Assembly (NCBI GenBank): GCA_030560485.1
Contig: JAKTTS010000147.1
Coordinates: forward strand, 1 to 30,827
Length of the DNA: 30,827 nt
Direction of reading: 5' to 3'
DNA from: Ascoidea tarda (nom. inval.)
Taxonomy: Eukaryota; Ascomycota; Saccharomycetes; Ascoideales; Ascoideaceae
The stretch's first letter is position 1, and the number at the start of each line of letters is the position of its first letter. A program made the position numbers and the translations under genes. Positions 1-9,637 of this stretch are shown piece by piece. The notes below the pieces were generated by a model. It worked only from the letters and a program-made list of their open reading frames with translations, did no database searches and was not told the origin of the DNA.

Positions 1-1893
1 GGCCTTGTCTTCCACCAAAACAGACTCCAAAATCATCTCCAAGGCTGTCAAATTAAAGGATGTTCGTTTGGCTAACGAGGACTTTGTCTCCAAATCTTTT
101 ACATTTCAGCAAAGGAATTTTCAATCGCCAATTTGGCCTCAATTGAAGCTGAAACTAAGCAAAAGCTTAAAATTGTCATTGATTCCAATCTATCTAACTT
201 GGACGATGCTTCTTCCTTGATTGTTCAAAACCAATCCGCCAAATTATCTATTTCAAAATCGGATTACATCGGTTACATCACTCAATTGAATTTAGATTCA
301 ATTGTCGTTGATTTCAATGCTCCCAAGCCTCAACAAGCCAAAGTTCAAGCTGCTAAATTAGAAGACGCCAAATTGATCGGTATAACTATTGATAAACACT
401 TGGACTTTCCGGGTTGGTATTCCCAAGTCTTGACAAAGGGTGAAATGCTAGAATATTATGATGTCTCGGGTTGTTATATCATGAGACCTGCTTCCTATTC
501 CATTTGGGAAACTATTCAAGATTACTTCAATGTTAGAATCAAAAAATTGGGTGTTAAGAACACTTATTTTCCAATGTTTGTCTCTTCAAGAGTCTTGGAA
601 AAGGAAAAAGATCATATTGAAGGTTTTGCTCCCGAAGTTGCTTGGGTGACCAGAGCTGGTTCATCTGAATTGGAAGAGCCAATTGCTATCAGACCAACTT
701 CAGAGACTGTCATGTATCCTTATTATGCCAAATGGATCAGATCTTATAGGGATTTGCCACTAAAACTAAATCAGTGGAATTCTGTTGTTAGATGGGAATT
801 CAAACATCCTCAACCCTTTTTAAGAACGAGAGAGTTTTTATGGCAAGAAGGTCATACTGCTCATTTGACATTTGATGGCGCAAATGAAGAAGTTTTATCT
901 ATTTTAGACTATTATGCAGGCATTTATGAAGAATTATTAGCTGTTCCTGTTATTAAAGGTAGAAAAACTGAAAAGGAAAAATTTGCTGGTGGTTTATTTA
1001 CAACCACTTGCGAAAGTTTTATTCCTGCAACCGGTAGAGGTATACAAGGTGCCACTTCTCATTGTCTTGGCCAGAATTTCTCTAAAATGTTTGGAATTCA
1101 AGTTGAAGACCCTTCAGGTTCTGATAAGCCAAAATTATATGTCTGGCAAAATTCTTGGGGTCTTTCAACCAGAGTTATTGGTGTCATGGTCATGATCCAT
1201 TCCGATAATAAAGGTTTGGTCTTACCCCCAAGAGTAGCTTCAACCCAAGTTGTTGTTATCCCAGTGGGTATAACTTCAAAGACCACTAAAGAAGAAGAAA
1301 ATGCAATTTTGGATGGTGCTAAAAAAATTGAATCCAAATTATTAGAAGCTGGTATTTTAGCTGCTGGTGATTACCGTGATAACTATTCACCTGGTTGGAA
1401 ATTCTCCAATTGGGAATTAAAAGGTGTTCCAATAAGATTAGAATTCGGTCCAAAAGATCTTAAAAAAAATTCTGTCGTTGCAGTTAGAAGAGATACTTCA
1501 GCTAAATCCTTCATCAATATTGATGATTTAGAAACCAAAATTCCAAATCTCTTAAACACAATTCAACAAGATTTATATGACAGAGCTAAAGCTAAATTCG
1601 ATTCTCACAGAATTGTTTGCAACAAATGGGATGATTTCATTAAAGCCTTGGAGAGTCAAAATCTTATCTTAGCACCATGGTGTGGTGTTATGGAATGTGA
1701 AGAAGACATCAAAGATTCTTCTGCTAGAAAATCTGAAGAAGATGAAGGTGTTGAACATGATGACAAGGCTCCAAGTATGGGTGCCAAATCTCTTTGTATT
1801 CCATTTGATCAACCTGAATTAAAAGAAGGCCAAAAATGTGTTAGATGTGGCAAATTGGCTGTTAATTATACCATGTTTGGCCGTAGTTATTAA
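1..1893 (+). CDS. Cytosolic prolyl-tRNA synthetase, 5'-truncated by the window edge, with an apparent frame break
   Basis: Class II aminoacyl-tRNA synthetase that charges tRNA-Pro in the cytosol; it resembles yeast YHR020W. The main frame, readable from about position 106 to 1893, contains the class II motifs [22 protein letters not shown] and [13 protein letters not shown], and [20 protein letters not shown]. The C-terminal zinc-binding extension has paired cysteines (PWCGVMEC and KCVRCGK) and ends in FGRSY, the terminus typical of eukaryote/archaeal-type ProRS. The N-terminal editing-like domain is mostly outside the window. Upstream, the matching N-terminal residues ([15 protein letters not shown]) lie in a different frame, at about 50-100. 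The protein therefore needs a one-base shift around 100-108, beside a run of four T. This could be a sequencing or assembly error or a real lesion. No ATG in the window is the true start. Confidence is high for identity and moderate for intactness. Confidence 0.93.
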
Positions 1894-2222
1894 GCTTTTC
1901 TATATTATCTTGTTTTTTTATTTTTTTTTTAAATTTTTTATCAGTATTTATAATTTATAGTATACATACTACTTTCACAATGTTCACATTTTTTTCTTAC
2001 TCAAATTTATGTTCTCTCTGATGATTTTCATTTCTTTTTTTGCGTACATTAATAAATTTCGTAATTTTAGGCAAAAAACTAAAAAACAACGACAAAAAAA
2101 TAAACAAAGATCTATCACTATTTCAACAAATACAACAAAGTTATATCTGTTTCTGCAAACAAATTGCTTTTTAACCTCAGACAAAAACGACAGGAACGTT
2201 TCATTTACTAAATGGAATTCAT
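1894..2222. other. Convergent intergenic region (ProRS / HIT1)
   Basis: A 3'-to-3' spacer, extremely A/T-rich, with a T-run just after the ProRS stop and A-runs near 2060-2110. It is probably occupied by the 3' UTRs and poly(A) signals of both genes. Open frames on both strands here are low-complexity and lack coding character. I see no RNA gene. Confidence 0.6.
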
Positions 2223-2717
2223 TTAAGAGTGCAAAAATTTATGATATAAACTTAAGAAACACTGACAAAACTCTTCAACTAGCTCATTTTCTTCAATGCC
2301 AGCTATTCTCAAGCTATTCAACTTCTTTGAAGCTATTTCTTTTCTATTTCCAGAGTTATATTCATTTGTTAAAGATATTTCATTCATGATCTTAAAAATG
2401 ATAAGTAAATGGACTTGTAGCTGAGGCAATTTCAAATAATATTGAATTTTTTCGTCTTGCAAGATTTTCTGATAAACCAGTTTATTGTTTGATATCTTTT
2501 CACTATTTTCCAAATATAATTGACCACTAGAGTTAACAGGACCATCGACTTTTTGCAACTCTTTTTTTATTTGGTTTTCACCAACTTTACTGTCTTCCAG
2601 ATGAGTGTGAGCAGTGGATTTATAACACACCAATGAGCAATATTCTATTTGACACTTTGGACATTTGTATTTTGAAACTTCTTTCGTACATATTTCGCAT
2701 TTTGACTTGGAAACCAT
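2223..2717 (-). CDS. HIT1: HIT-type zinc finger protein, box C/D snoRNP assembly factor
   Basis: Hit1 family protein of 164 aa, the same length as the S. cerevisiae protein. Hit1 works with Rsa1 in assembling box C/D snoRNPs in the nucleus. The N-terminal zf-HIT domain is plain: MVSKSKCEIC, then KYKCPKCQIEYCSLVCYK, then a His-rich AHTH segment that completes the zinc ligands. The C-terminal part (LNSLRIAGIEENELVEEFCQ) matches the conserved tail LNTLRYGGI..NEAIEEFCQ of yeast Hit1. I chose the ATG at 2717; upstream in frame there is only a TTG. Two in-frame CTG codons occur at 2598-2600 and 2478-2480, in poorly conserved positions. The gene is AT-rich throughout, without the 5' GC enrichment of many neighbours. 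Confidence 0.9.
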   Translation of the reverse strand: MVSKSKCEICTKEVSKYKCPKCQIEYCSLVCYKSTAHTHLEDSKVGENQIKKELQKVDGPVNSSGQLYLENSEKISNNKLVYQKILQDEKIQYYLKLPQLQVHLLIIFKIMNEISLTNEYNSGNRKEIASKKLNSLRIAGIEENELVEEFCQCFLSLYHKFLHS

Positions 2718-3288
2718 TTTAGACAATTATCTGCTGCTGTGTTTAATTGGGCATTTTCTATTTTATTCTATTGTATTCTATTTTATTTTCTATTTTTTTA
2801 TATTTTTTCTCCAATTTGATCAGTTTTTAAAATAAGGTTGAATTAGTCAGCTAAGTCGTGCATATATGCATATAATGCATAGTATAACATATGCACGAGT
2901 TTTGTATATTTTCTTTTTTTGATTGTGTTTTACAACAATAACTCCATTTGCAAAAAAGAAGATGGAGCAAATATCAAAAATATTGAAAGCAAATATCAAA
3001 AATATTAACAGAAAAATAAAAGACAACACAGAATTACAAAACACACAAGCAGCTAACTCTTTAAAACACTATTAATAGGGCTTATTGATTCAGTATAAAT
3101 AATAGTTTTTGTTGCTCAACGTACTTCTTACTTCTTATTAATTTACTATATTTTTTTGGTCAGACACTAGATTTTCTTATACTAAAATAAATTTATAAAT
3201 TTCATTAAGAAAGCAGACAAAAGAACCAGAATTTATTCAATTCTAAGCTTAATTATTAGCGCTGAAGTATTGTTCTTTGTGTTAATTC
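2718..3288. other. Intergenic region upstream of HIT1, with an inverted repeat
   Basis: This AT-rich stretch separates the HIT1 start from the decayed gene that follows. It has repeated TTTTATTCTATTG-like sequence at 2755-2790 and an exact 10-bp inverted repeat at 2856-2898, listed separately. It should hold the HIT1 promoter. A short reverse frame at 2847-3044 is hydrophobic low-complexity sequence with no recognisable homology, so I do not call it a gene. Confidence 0.55.
2856..2898. repeat. 10-bp inverted repeat with 23-bp spacer
   Basis: TCGTGCATAT at 2856-2865 is matched exactly by its reverse complement ATATGCACGA at 2889-2898. The spacer itself contains two ATGCAT palindromes. It lies about 140 bp upstream of the HIT1 ATG. 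It could be a paired transcription-factor site or simple AT-rich symmetry. Confidence 0.5.
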
Positions 3289-4412
3289 ATGAGTATAAAA
3301 ACTTCAACTTCAAATCCAATCACCTCAGTTAATCCATCTCAATCAATCACTTCAATTCCTTCAATCAATTTTTAAATAAAAATTCACAGCAAGTTTCAAC
3401 TTTCATATTTCCGTTACTAAAGAAATGGATCTCTAATTCGTTGGTTTCAGTACTTCTAACTCTCCTCATATTTATCTCAATTCTGACTGTGGGTTTGAAA
3501 TATTTTGTTTTCAAAAAAAGACAGATCACAATCTAACATGTTTTTGATATTAATGAAACAATTGAAGATACTTAGATATCAACTCAACCTGATATGAAAA
3601 AGGAAATCTAAGAACTATTATTTAAATGGTGCGGCATCCCAAGTGACTATCCAAAACAAACACAATTAGAGCAATCGCTAAATAAAATTATTAAATCAAG
3701 TAAAAATTCAATTAATATTACCAGAGCAACTATTTATATAAAATTGTTTTATTCTAAAGAACAAAGTGTTAATCTTAAAAACAATCTTTCTTGGTTCGCT
3801 GGTTTTAAAGGAGAACCAGATTTAAATAATATTGATCTAGAATCCTTATTTAAAGCATTTGGTTTTATAAAATCTGAACCAAGGTGCAATACTGAGGAAT
3901 ATTTCAGGAAAATAACTGGCCAGTTGTATCATGAAAATCTTTTGTATAAGTCTTGGCCCCCATTTATGAGCCAATATAGCAATTGCTTTGAATATCAATT
4001 CTTAGAAATAAAAAAGAATGTTATGGAAATTCAAAATGCAATAACTCACACAATTGACCATAATGATAGAGAGTTTCATTTTGAAAAGGTTTTAAAAATG
4101 TATAATGATAGATATAGAAAAATCAAAAATGACTATCCGTTATATACTGTCGAAGAGTTGTTCCATGTCCATAAGTTATTAGGTGGTTATGGTTATATAT
4201 ACTTTTTTGCTCCTTATATTAAGGTAGCTGAGTTGCTCACATTAGAACCCATCATAAAACCTACAAAATTTAAAAGTTCCATCAATAATTTTCTGAAATT
4301 AATCACTAAAGATCAAAAAAAACATCTTTTAGAAATCAGATTTCGTTATTCAGAAGGAAGATTTAACTTTTATAGTGATGCAAATGTTAGGTTATCAGAT
4401 CTTTTAGATTAA
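3289..4412 (+). pseudogene. Decayed gene for an unrecognised single-pass membrane protein
   Basis: I do not recognise the family. The longest intact part runs from about 3612 to 4412, ends in SDLLD, and has no ATG at its head. Going upstream, coding-like sequence continues but is interrupted a handful of times (about four). The original product would have been about 370 aa: a Ser/Thr/Ile-rich N-terminus beginning MSIKTSTSNPITS at 3289, one strong hydrophobic helix (about 3426-3510) followed by a basic stop-transfer segment (KKRQ), then a roughly 300-aa soluble domain. That domain is rich in Tyr, Phe and Lys with no obvious catalytic motif. The continued coding character across the interruptions suggests a young pseudogene. 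The alternative is a short expressed gene covering only the distal part. The surrounding 3 kb is gene-poor. Confidence 0.55.
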
Positions 4413-5725
4413 TAAAATTTATGTGCAACATTGAATGAGTATGTATTATTCCTCTTAATTCTTAGCCATTCTATAGTTTGTCTATATATCTTTAAAAGAT
4501 AATTTAGTAAATAACATTAAATATCCGCGTTTTGTCAATTTGCAACAATTTATTGCGTGAAAAGAATTTGAATATTATTGTGGTTGAAATATTGTCACCA
4601 GTAACAACTTTATGTAGTAATTTATTTCAAAAAATAACTAATTTGTTTTCCAAGTTAAGATAGCCATTCCTACTCTCGTTGGGTTATTTTCAATTCATTT
4701 AATTTCAATTTACTCATATTAAATAAACTACAATTAAAATATTCTTCTGAGAATAGATTGCGTATTTACTTCATAATTGCTGGAATAACCACAAGCCAGT
4801 GGGATTCCAGATTGACTTTAAGTAATATAATTGTCATTTTGTTTAATTTCCGTTTTTGAGAAAGTAAAAAATCCTTCCGGAAATTTAATTCAACTCTTTG
4901 AAAATCTGGGCATCTTCTAAATTTAATATCCGGAGAGTTTGGAGTTGTCTTTTTGATACAACCCTTGTAATGAATCAATCAGGATCTCTAAAATAGATTC
5001 TTTCCCAATTTTTGCAGACATGTTTTTCAATGAAATTTGATATCTCAAACATTATAAATTTAATAAAACCAATCAAGCAGATTTTTTTTGAAGATGTGCT
5101 TTTGTTTTATATCTTAAAATCAATGTAGTTATTTTTGATTTAAATACATATCAACTTTAATTGTTTAACCACAACAGTTTAAAAAAAAACTTAAAATCTG
5201 TCAATGAAACTCCCATAAATAAAGATTTTAGAGCTTTAAATCTTATGAAACTATGAGATCCTTATCACAGAATGAAAAAAAATATACAAAACATCTTTTG
5301 ATTAAATAATGCTGATTTTCAGTTACCTATAGCTTGAGCAATGAGTGGATAGTGCTTTGAGGGCAATTTTCTCTGCTCTGTGCAATTGAAAGTCACTTTA
5401 TAGAAACACCTCCATCTCACCAGCAATTCAACATTCTATCCATAGCTCAGAACAAACAACAAAGAGCTGCACATAACTCAAAAGACCCAGAAAATGAGCA
5501 AAAACTGCCAGTAATTTCTCTCCGGCCACGACTTCGAAACCGGCAAACGATACACACACCGCAACTTCTGTCGTCTTCGAATCAAAAATCGCATCGCAAA
5601 CAAAAAATCTTTGAGTTGTGTTTTGAAGAAAGCAGTCGATTTGCCTCTGCAAAGTGCTTCTCTCTTTGCTGTCTCTGTTTCCTTCTTCATAAACCTGAAA
5701 GGAACCTCTCTCATATCCAACAGCA
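4413..5725. other. Long gene-poor intergenic region upstream of UBP14
   Basis: This is 1.3 kb, the longest stretch without a convincing intact gene. From 4413 to about 5300 it is strongly AT-rich, with one possible relic on the minus strand at about 4765-5021. From about 5340 to 5725 it becomes distinctly GC-richer, like the promoters of other genes here, and probably contains the UBP14 promoter and leader. A reverse 113-aa frame at 5428-5769 overlaps the UBP14 start and has no family resemblance. I found no tRNA B-box-like sequence. Confidence 0.6.
4765..5021 (-). pseudogene. Possible small gene relic, unrecognised
   Basis: Reading leftward from an ATG at 5021, a 32-codon frame (MSAKIGKESILEILIDSLQG, continuing LYQKDNSKLSGY) looks protein-like. 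Coding-like sequence continues in a second frame (LNLEDAQIFKELN) and then breaks up within about 200 bp. Composition is less extreme than the surrounding AT-rich DNA. I cannot assign a family. Chance is a real possibility at this length. Confidence 0.2.
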
Positions 5726-8245
5726 ATGAAGTTTGTAAATACTAATTCAATTAGCCCTCCCTCTGTCAACCAAACAATCTACAAAGATGATTGCACGTAT
5801 TGCTTTCAAACTCCAGATTTGAAAGGTGGTTTAAACATTTGTCTCCATTGTTATAGATCTTTCTGTCCTTTGGATATTGGGGATAAGTCCAATTCAAATC
5901 ATGCTGCTTTGCATAATGCCTTAACTGGCCATAATTTGTTTTTGAACTATACCGAGGTTTTTAAAAGAGATCAAATTGAATCAAATTCAAGTATAAACAA
6001 AGAAGAAAAAATTATTAAAATGGCTAAATTGGAAATTAAAGAAAAGAAAAAAACAGACCTCTTTAACTTTTATTATAACTTGCTTGATTTGGAAAATCAA
6101 TCATTGATTGCATTAGATATCATTTTCAAAAACGATATCTACTCTTTTAATTCATTCAATGGTTTGCCTCAAATTCTAATCGATACGATCTTGGCTATAT
6201 TAAACAGCAAGTCATCTTATTTAAACCAAGAAGTTGAATCATGGGAACAAGAAATTAAAACTTGCAAACACTCGAGTTCAAAAATCGAACAATTAAACAT
6301 CAACAATCCCTCTATAAACTTGAAAAAATGTGCAGATTGCGATTTGAATGAAAATTTATGGTTATGTCTTTATTGTGGTTTTATTGGGTGTGGTAGGCAA
6401 CAATTTGGTGGATTAAAAGGTAATTCTCACGCCTTAAATCATTTCAATGAAACCAATCATCCAATTGCAATAAAACTAGGCTCTTTATCTTTAAAGGAAA
6501 ACAAAGCTGATTGCTATTGTTATTCATGTAATGATGAAATAAAAGTTCCTGATTTATCAACATATCTTCTTAATTATGGTATCGACATTCAATCTTTAAA
6601 TGATTCTAATATTAAAAAGGAAAAAACGTTAACCGAATTAAATATTGAACAAAATATAAAATGGAGTTTTAACATGACTTCGAATGATGGTCAATTGTTG
6701 AGACCATTGTTTGGTGAATCTCTTACTGGTTTGAAAAATCTAGGTAATTCATGTTATATCTCCTCGATAATTCAAGTTTTATTTGATTTGAAATGTTTTC
6801 AAGATTATTTCTATCAAAAGGATTTCTTAAATGTAAAGGATGCCATAAATGGCGATCAAGCATTAAATTTGCGAGTCCAGTTGATTAAAATTGCAAATGG
6901 TCTAATCTCTGGGAAATATTCTACGCCAAATCTTGATACCCCCGACGATATAAAATTTCAAAGGGGAATTGCTTTAAATTCTTTTAAAAATTTAGTTGGG
7001 ACATACAATAAGGATTTCAAATCAATGCAACAACAAGATGCTTTTGAATTTTTACTATTTATATTAGAAACAATAGAAAATTACTATTATTCAGACGACA
7101 TGGATTTAAATCCTACAAATGAAAATTTGATAGACAATTTCAAATTTGTATCTGAGTCCAAGTTGACTTGTTCAAACTGTCTTAAATACAAATTTATTAA
7201 TGAGTTGACAAACTATTTATCTCTACCAATAAAAGATGAGTTGAAAGAGATAAGTAAAGAAAATAAAAAAATTTATAAAGATTATTCATTAATTGAGTCT
7301 TTAAACCAAGTTTTTTCAAACAAATCACTTGATGTTGAGTTGAATTGTGAAAATTGTTTAAAGACCACATTGTTTAATAAGGAAGTAAAACTCAAGACAC
7401 TTCCAAATGTATTAGTTCTTAGTGCGCAAAGAGTTAAATTAGAGAATTGGGTTCCAGTCAAAGTTGATGTTCCATTAATTTTGCCGGAAGTTGTTAATTT
7501 GGGAAGCTATGTTTCGAAAATCGATTTATCGAAAGCTAATCCAAATGATTTATTGCCTACAGATGATGGAGAGGGTGATGCAAGTGATGAATTTGTTCCA
7601 AATGCTGAAGTTATGAATGCGTTGCTTAGTATGGGATTTCCAGAAAATCGATGTGTAAAGGCTTTGTACAATGTTGATAATTCAGGAAATCCAGATGATG
7701 CTATGAACTGGCTATTTGCTAATATGGATGATCCAAGTATTGATGAGCCTGTTGTGTTTAAGAAAAAGAGCAAGAATCGGGTAAAAGAGCCTAGTAGTGA
7801 CGATGTTTCATCACTTACAAATATGGGATTTGAAAAGAAAGTTGCAAGAAAGGCATTGATTTTGAATGAATATAACATTGAGCGAGCAGTGGATTGGTTA
7901 TTCTCTAACCAGGGAGACGACGGGGTAGTAGATGAAATTTGTGATGGTGGTGGTAATAATACATTGGAAAAGAGTACGAAGCCGTCAATGAAAGAGGAAA
8001 TTGAGACTTTTGTTAGGGAGTTTAGTGAAGAGAAGAGTTCCGAGTATTATTTGAAGTCAGTTGTTTGTCATAAAGGAACGTCGATTTATACTGGACACTA
8101 TGTTTGTTTTGTTAGAAGAGAAATTGAAGGAAGAGAATCGTGGGTTTTATTTAACGATGAAAAGGTTGTTTTAGCGAACGATGCGAATAATTTGAGAGAG
8201 ATCATGAACAATGGATATTTATTTATATATGTTCGAAGAGAATGA
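5726..8245 (+). CDS. UBP14: Ubiquitin-specific protease of the Ubp14/USP5 (isopeptidase T) type
   Basis: 839 aa, a little longer than yeast Ubp14. This enzyme disassembles free (unanchored) polyubiquitin chains in the cytosol and so keeps proteasomes clear. In order: an N-terminal degenerate zinc finger (Cys pairs in about residues 23-48); the zf-UBP domain (about 180-270, with CADC, CLYCGFIGCGR, HALNHFNETNHPIAI) that grips the free ubiquitin C-terminus; the Cys box GLKNLGNSCYISSIIQ with catalytic Cys at about 343; two UBA domains inserted in the catalytic core (about 627-672 and 692-731, both with MGF loops); and the His box YTGHYVCFV near 791. The start is an ATG preceded by a GC-rich leader. 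The gene converges on the desaturase gene. I found no CTG codon in its 839 codons. Confidence 0.97.
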   Translation: MKFVNTNSISPPSVNQTIYKDDCTYCFQTPDLKGGLNICLHCYRSFCPLDIGDKSNSNHAALHNALTGHNLFLNYTEVFKRDQIESNSSINKEEKIIKMAKLEIKEKKKTDLFNFYYNLLDLENQSLIALDIIFKNDIYSFNSFNGLPQILIDTILAILNSKSSYLNQEVESWEQEIKTCKHSSSKIEQLNINNPSINLKKCADCDLNENLWLCLYCGFIGCGRQQFGGLKGNSHALNHFNETNHPIAIKLGSLSLKENKADCYCYSCNDEIKVPDLSTYLLNYGIDIQSLNDSNIKKEKTLTELNIEQNIKWSFNMTSNDGQLLRPLFGESLTGLKNLGNSCYISSIIQVLFDLKCFQDYFYQKDFLNVKDAINGDQALNLRVQLIKIANGLISGKYSTPNLDTPDDIKFQRGIALNSFKNLVGTYNKDFKSMQQQDAFEFLLFILETIENYYYSDDMDLNPTNENLIDNFKFVSESKLTCSNCLKYKFINELTNYLSLPIKDELKEISKENKKIYKDYSLIESLNQVFSNKSLDVELNCENCLKTTLFNKEVKLKTLPNVLVLSAQRVKLENWVPVKVDVPLILPEVVNLGSYVSKIDLSKANPNDLLPTDDGEGDASDEFVPNAEVMNALLSMGFPENRCVKALYNVDNSGNPDDAMNWLFANMDDPSIDEPVVFKKKSKNRVKEPSSDDVSSLTNMGFEKKVARKALILNEYNIERAVDWLFSNQGDDGVVDEICDGGGNNTLEKSTKPSMKEEIETFVREFSEEKSSEYYLKSVVCHKGTSIYTGHYVCFVRREIEGRESWVLFNDEKVVLANDANNLREIMNNGYLFIYVRRE

Positions 8246-8380
8246 ATGTTAGTGAAAAGGAAAAAAAAGAAATGAATAAAAGAATAAATAGGACAGATAA
8301 GTAAGAGTTAAGAAGAAATGAAGAATAAAATAATTGTTTTAAAAAATATAGGATTCAAAAGGAATAAAAGTTTTTCCTGA

Positions 8381-8446
8381 TACATATACATATACATATA
8401 CATATAAACATATATATACATATACATGTACATGTACATGTATATT
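8381..8446. repeat. TACATA / TACATG microsatellite
   Basis: Tandem ATACAT hexamers run from 8381 and change to TACATG repeats near 8423-8442. The array lies between the converging UBP14 and desaturase genes, presumably in 3' UTR sequence. TA-rich alternating repeats resemble yeast efficiency elements for 3'-end formation (TATATA-type), so a role in transcription termination is possible but inferred. Confidence 0.75.
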
Positions 8447-8471
8447 ATTGTAGTATTTTCTATGAATTGGG

Positions 8472-8540
8472 TGAATATATTTATAGTAATTGAATGAATA
8501 TATTTGTAGTAATTGAATGAATATGTTTATAGTAAATGAT
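8472..8540. repeat. Three tandem copies of a 23-bp unit overlapping the desaturase stop
   Basis: Consecutive units at 8472-8494, 8495-8517 and 8518-8540 follow the pattern TGAATATATTTATAGTAATT plus GAA, with only a few substitutions. The third unit abuts the last base of the desaturase stop codon. Such a unit would sit in the desaturase 3' UTR. Confidence 0.8.
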
Positions 8541-9637
8541 TAATACTCTAAGTCTGCGAGTTTTGCCTTTTCTGTGTTGACTCTTTGTCTTCTTACTCTA
8601 TTCCATAAAGTTACGTTATCATCTAGAATGAAGTCGAATAGGACTAGGGCCCAACTTTTGACCTTTGGTAAAGGTTCGTAGAATTCGTTTGCTATTCTGT
8701 TTAGTTCAAATAATTTTGACCAGGCAATGTAAGGAAAGTCGTGGTGTTCGTTATGCAAACCGACATTCCAGGCAAAGATATTGAGGATGCCGTAGTAGGA
8801 GTAAGTTTCTGGGGGCATTGAATCGTTTTTCTCGAAATGTTCAAAGTCATAAAAACTTGGAGGTTGGAGAATATAATGTTCAGCAATGAAATGACCAGCC
8901 AAGGGTTGTAAAGAACCAGCTAAGAAGGAGGAGAAGATAAAGTATAGTAGAGAGTTTACGCCCCAGTATTTGAACATAAGGAAATCGACAACAAGTTGGG
9001 AGACGAAATTTAAGAGATGAATATAGGTGAAGGTTATGGAGGTGATGCACATTGGTCTTAGAGCATAGAAGAATATTTGAAAGGTTGCAAAAAAGATCTT
9101 TCCCATGATGTTTGACAAGAAAATTGCTTCGAATCTCGTTGGAAGGTCAGTGTCATATTTGTCGTCGCCCAAGAACTTGTGGTGCAATTGGTGGTATGGT
9201 TTGAAGGAAGCTGAGTAGGGGACACCTATGGGGAAGTTTGTGAAGATGGAGAATAGTTTGTTGTGCAATGGGGATTTGAAGCCTAGGTTGTGAGATAGTT
9301 CGTGGATGGCCAAAAAGCAATTAGTGTTTGCAGTAGCACCAACAATATAAGCTAAAAGGAAGAATTTCCAAGAAAAGAAAGAGGTGTTTCTCAAGTAGTA
9401 GGCGATGGAAAATTGCAACGAAACCACACAGAAGACAATGTACTTTGTCAAGGGCTCAGGGCCCATTAGCTTTGACACCTGGGGATATTTTTTCAAGATC
9501 TGTTTTCTTCTTATGGCATGAGGCCCTTTGAAATTTGTCCAGTAGAAGTCGTTGAGATGCTTGATGTTCTCGGTGGTGGTGGAAGGGTTTTCGACATGAA
9601 CCTTCTGGTTGGATTCCTTGTGCAAGATTGTTGTCAT
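8540..9637 (-). CDS. Sphingolipid delta-4 desaturase (DES1 family)
   Basis: 365-aa integral membrane di-iron desaturase, predicted to introduce the delta-4 double bond into the dihydroceramide long-chain base in the ER, giving the sphing-4-enine of glucosylceramides. All three histidine boxes are intact: HELSH (residues 112-116), HQLHH (149-153) and HNEHH (295-299). The N-terminus (FYWTNFKGPHAIRRKQILKKYPQV) matches the Des1-type lipid desaturase leader, and LMGPEPLTKY leads into the first of about four to five membrane helices. C-terminal QPLAGHFIAEHY and WNVGLHNEHHDFP are typical of the family. The gene is absent from S. cerevisiae but present in many other yeasts. I chose the ATG at 9637. 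Codons at the 5' end are C-rich and become AT-rich downstream. It diverges from HEM12. Confidence 0.93.
   Translation of the reverse strand: MTTILHKESNQKVHVENPSTTTENIKHLNDFYWTNFKGPHAIRRKQILKKYPQVSKLMGPEPLTKYIVFCVVSLQFSIAYYLRNTSFFSWKFFLLAYIVGATANTNCFLAIHELSHNLGFKSPLHNKLFSIFTNFPIGVPYSASFKPYHQLHHKFLGDDKYDTDLPTRFEAIFLSNIMGKIFFATFQIFFYALRPMCITSITFTYIHLLNFVSQLVVDFLMFKYWGVNSLLYFIFSSFLAGSLQPLAGHFIAEHYILQPPSFYDFEHFEKNDSMPPETYSYYGILNIFAWNVGLHNEHHDFPYIAWSKLFELNRIANEFYEPLPKVKSWALVLFDFILDDNVTLWNRVRRQRVNTEKAKLADLEY

Noticed and set aside
70-109. Intron acceptor in prolyl-tRNA synthetase (GCTAAC then TTTTACATTTCAG)
   Set aside because: The sequence before the supposed acceptor encodes conserved ProRS residues (RLANEDFV), so it is exon. 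A single-base frame break explains the data better.
5428-5769. Reverse 113-aa frame over the UBP14 start
   Set aside because: It overlaps the UBP14 leader and first codons, shows no family resemblance, and lies in GC-richer DNA where stops are rarer.
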